A DNA stretch of 64,000 nt from Micromonospora coxensis. GTDB taxonomy: Bacteria > Actinomycetota > Actinomycetes > Mycobacteriales > Micromonosporaceae. Position numbers and translations under genes: made by a program. This document shows positions 62,221 to 64,000 of the stretch, one piece after another (the stretch's first letter is position 1; each line of letters opens with the position of its first letter). Location of the stretch: positions 5,890,001 through 5,954,000 of the forward strand of contig NZ_LT607753.1 in the NCBI RefSeq assembly GCF_900090295.1. Reading direction: 5' to 3'. The notes beneath the pieces are model-generated. The model was not told where the DNA came from. It was given only the letters and a program-made list of their open reading frames with translations, and made no database searches.

Positions 62221-62575
62221 CGCCGGCCCCTTTGCCTGTAGCGGATACGGACAAGGTGGTGCTCACGCACCTCCGGCGTCACGCGCGCAGCGCGTACCGC
62301 CGGCCTCCCCCCGCACCCGCCCGTCGCGGGCCCCCGCACGATGCTACGGACGACGCGGCCTCCCGTCAGCATGATCGAGCGGGTGCTTCGTGGTGTGTCG
62401 CGGCGACTGCGGAGGGTGATCGGATCTCGGGCCCCGCCGGGGAGGGGCGCCGGCACGAAGGAGGGCGCAGGCCCGCGAAGCACGCATCGCGCGCCGAGGA
62501 CGCTATTGATCAATAACAAGACATATGGCGATTTACCTTGGTAATCTCGAATCCGGTACGTCCCGGGAGTGCGCC
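62221..62575 (+). promoter_or_regulatory. Divergent regulatory region with AT-rich palindromes
   Basis: A 355-nt gap without a supported gene. Most of it is ordinary GC-rich sequence, but 62500-62560 is AT-rich. TATTGATCAATA (62504-62515) is a perfect 12-bp palindrome. GATTTACC (62529-62536) with GGTAATC (62539-62545) is a second, imperfect one. The ATG in ACATATGG at 62525 is not used as a start. GGGAG at 62565-62569 is the binding site for the gene at 62576. Confidence 0.5.
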
Positions 62576-63613
62576 ATGGGCAACTGGGTTGTCTCTCTGG
62601 CCGGGCCGCGGCGCGTGAGCCTCGAGCCCTGCCCCACCGATCCGCTCGGCCCGGGCCAGGTCCGGGTCCGCACCTGCTTCTCCGGCATCTCCGCCGGCAC
62701 CGAACTCACCCTGTTCCGGGGCAGCAACCCCCGGCTCAGCAAGGACTGGGACGATCTCACCCGGATGTTCGTCCCCCGGCAGACCCCGGTGCCGTACCCG
62801 CTGGTCGGCTTCGGCTACGAGGAGGTCGGCGAGGTCGTCGAGGTGGCGGCCGACGTCGACGACCGCGTCCCGGGGCAGCTCGTCTGGGGCATCTGGGGGC
62901 ATCGGGCCGAGGCCGTCCTGCCGGCCGGCGCGGTCACCCCGCTCGCCCCCGGGCTCGACCCGCTCGCCGCCGTGTTCGCCCGCCCCGGCGCCATCGCGCT
63001 GACCGCCGTCCTCGCCGGCGACCTGCACCTCGGCGACTGGGTCGGGATCTTCGGCCAGGGCGTCATCGGGCTGCTCGCCACCCGGCTCGCCACGCTCTCC
63101 GGCGCCCGGGTGGTCGCTGTCGACCGGGTGCCCGCCCGGCTGGCGATGGCCGCCCGCCTCGGCGCGCGACGGACCGTCGACGCCGGCGTCGAGTCCGCGG
63201 CCGGCGTGCTGCGTACGCTCAGCGACGGCCGGGGCGCGGACGTCTGCCTGGAGCTGTCCGGGGCGTATCCGGCGCTGCACGAGGCCATCCGCGCCACCAC
63301 CCACGCCGGCCGCGTCGTGGCGGCCGGCTTCTACCAGGGCGGCGCCGAGGGGCTCGGCCTCGGCGAGGAGTTCCACCACAACCGGATCCAGCTGGTGGCG
63401 GCCCAGGTCTCCGGGCCCGCCCCCGCGCCCGGCCTGGCCGGCCGGTGGTCCGGCGCCCGCATCGCCCACACCTTCATGGACCTGGTGGCCGAGGGCAGCG
63501 TCGACCCGCTGCCGCTGGTGAGCCACGTCGTGGACGCCCGCGCGGTGGCCGACGCGCTGGCGTTGCTCGACCGCGGTGCCGATGACGTCCTCCAAGTCGT
63601 GCTGAGGTTCTGA
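62576..63613 (+). CDS. Medium-chain dehydrogenase, zinc ligands not conserved
   Basis: 345 aa. MDR fold: CFSGISAGTELTLFRGSNPR and YPLVGFGYEEVGEVVEV occupy the GroES-like part, where the GHE zinc motif is GYE, so catalytic zinc is doubtful. The NAD domain has VGIFGQGVIGLLATRLA and VVAVDRVPARLAMAARLGA. Related to BchC-like and sugar-alcohol dehydrogenases. ATG 62576 has GGGAG 6 nt upstream. The isomerase gene overlaps its stop (TGATG), so the two act together, probably on a sugar. Confidence 0.82.
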   Translation: MGNWVVSLAGPRRVSLEPCPTDPLGPGQVRVRTCFSGISAGTELTLFRGSNPRLSKDWDDLTRMFVPRQTPVPYPLVGFGYEEVGEVVEVAADVDDRVPGQLVWGIWGHRAEAVLPAGAVTPLAPGLDPLAAVFARPGAIALTAVLAGDLHLGDWVGIFGQGVIGLLATRLATLSGARVVAVDRVPARLAMAARLGARRTVDAGVESAAGVLRTLSDGRGADVCLELSGAYPALHEAIRATTHAGRVVAAGFYQGGAEGLGLGEEFHHNRIQLVAAQVSGPAPAPGLAGRWSGARIAHTFMDLVAEGSVDPLPLVSHVVDARAVADALALLDRGADDVLQVVLRF

Positions 63614-64000
63614 TGACCCTGCCACTCGCCTGCCAGGAGCAGTTGCTCCCCGGCGCCGACCTGCCCCAGAAGTTCGCCCTCGCCCGCGCCCTCGGCTACG
63701 ACGGCATCGAGCTGCGCGGGCGGGGTGACCTCGCGTTCGCCCGCCGCCTGCCGGAGCTGCGCCGGGCCCGCGCCGAGGGGGTGGTCATGCCCACCGTCTG
63801 CGTGGAGATGGACCACTTCATCGGCGACTTCGTCCCGGCGCTCTCCCGGGACGCGGTGGCCAACCTGCGCTCCCAGCTGTCCGTCATCGCCGAGCTGGGC
63901 GGCGTCGGCGCGATGACCCCGGCCGCCTGGGGGATGTTCTCCCGCCGGCTGCCGCCGTTCGAGCCGCCCCGCTCACCCGCCGGTGACCGGCAGGTGCTCG
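63613..64000 (+). CDS. Sugar phosphate isomerase/epimerase family, 3' partial
   Basis: The first 129 residues are visible and the gene runs off the window. TIM-barrel start QEQLLPGADLPQKFALARAL and GYDGIELRGRGDLAF match the xylose-isomerase-like/AP-endonuclease-2 family that isomerises ketoses or inosose-type sugars. ATG 63613 overlaps the dehydrogenase stop by 1 bp. The metal residues would lie beyond the edge. Confidence 0.8.
   Translation, partial: MTLPLACQEQLLPGADLPQKFALARALGYDGIELRGRGDLAFARRLPELRRARAEGVVMPTVCVEMDHFIGDFVPALSRDAVANLRSQLSVIAELGGVGAMTPAAWGMFSRRLPPFEPPRSPAGDRQVL

Overview
The window is very GC-rich (about 74 %) actinobacterial chromosome. Nearly every reading frame is open, GTG starts and 4-bp stop/start overlaps are common, and several -10 boxes sit about 7 nt before a start codon, as in leaderless transcripts. 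The order tlyA-nadK-recN-steA-steB(mctB)-...-pyrG-nudix-(ald)-xerD-parA-scpA-scpB-rluB-cmk-der follows the Mycobacterium tuberculosis Rv1693-Rv1713 block. The repeat content and accessory genes point to Micromonosporaceae, most likely Micromonospora; this is inferred from synteny and style, not from a search.

Layout. 1-25 kb is the conserved + strand block: rRNA methylation, NAD kinase, RecN, the SteA/SteB cell-separation pair, a lineage insert of cell-envelope genes (MraY/WecA-like protein, MurJ, GT4 glycosyltransferase, large membrane protein), CTP synthase, a Nudix hydrolase, alanine dehydrogenase, XerD, ParA/ScpA/ScpB, a pseudouridine synthase, Cmk and Der. Three gaps in it (tlyA/nadK, steB/MraY-like, murJ/GT4) are each spanned exactly by a mini-ORF that overlaps both neighbours by 4 bp. 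scpB carries an in-frame perfect 23-bp inverted repeat followed by 20 perfect copies of a 9-bp minisatellite.

25-36 kb, mostly - strand: a Tat-type lipoprotein serine hydrolase, tRNA-Pro(GGG), a permease/TIGR03943 pair, then a zinc-starvation cluster of Cys-free or Cys-poor ribosomal proteins L31, L28, L33 and S14 plus the hibernation-factor recruiter Mrf around a divergent Zur box. Two more Zur-like palindromes precede a CooC/MinD-like ATPase and a pair made of an unknown protein and an LLM oxidoreductase. A LacI regulator follows, with a textbook LacI operator in front of a GNAT gene.

36-41 kb is a persulfide (CstR) regulon: two metallo-beta-lactamase/rhodanese fusions, a CstR repressor, a membrane rhodanese and a TauE/SafE exporter, with four ATACCCC...GGGTAT operators. 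41.5-48 kb has a secreted HNH nuclease, a PucR/ferredoxin-reductase/desaturase module, and the most striking feature of the window: a leaderless 21-codon Ala-rich leader peptide with a mutually exclusive antiterminator/terminator in front of a short alanyl-tRNA synthetase paralogue (45.9-47.3 kb).

47.5-64 kb is accessory metabolism: an Acg-like nitroreductase, a DLH-family hydrolase, a CDC48-like AAA ATPase, an acyl-CoA dehydrogenase, an acyl-CoA ligase, three small SAM methyltransferases, a stand-alone EccB, and, after an AT-rich island with palindromes, the start of a dehydrogenase/sugar-isomerase operon that leaves the window.
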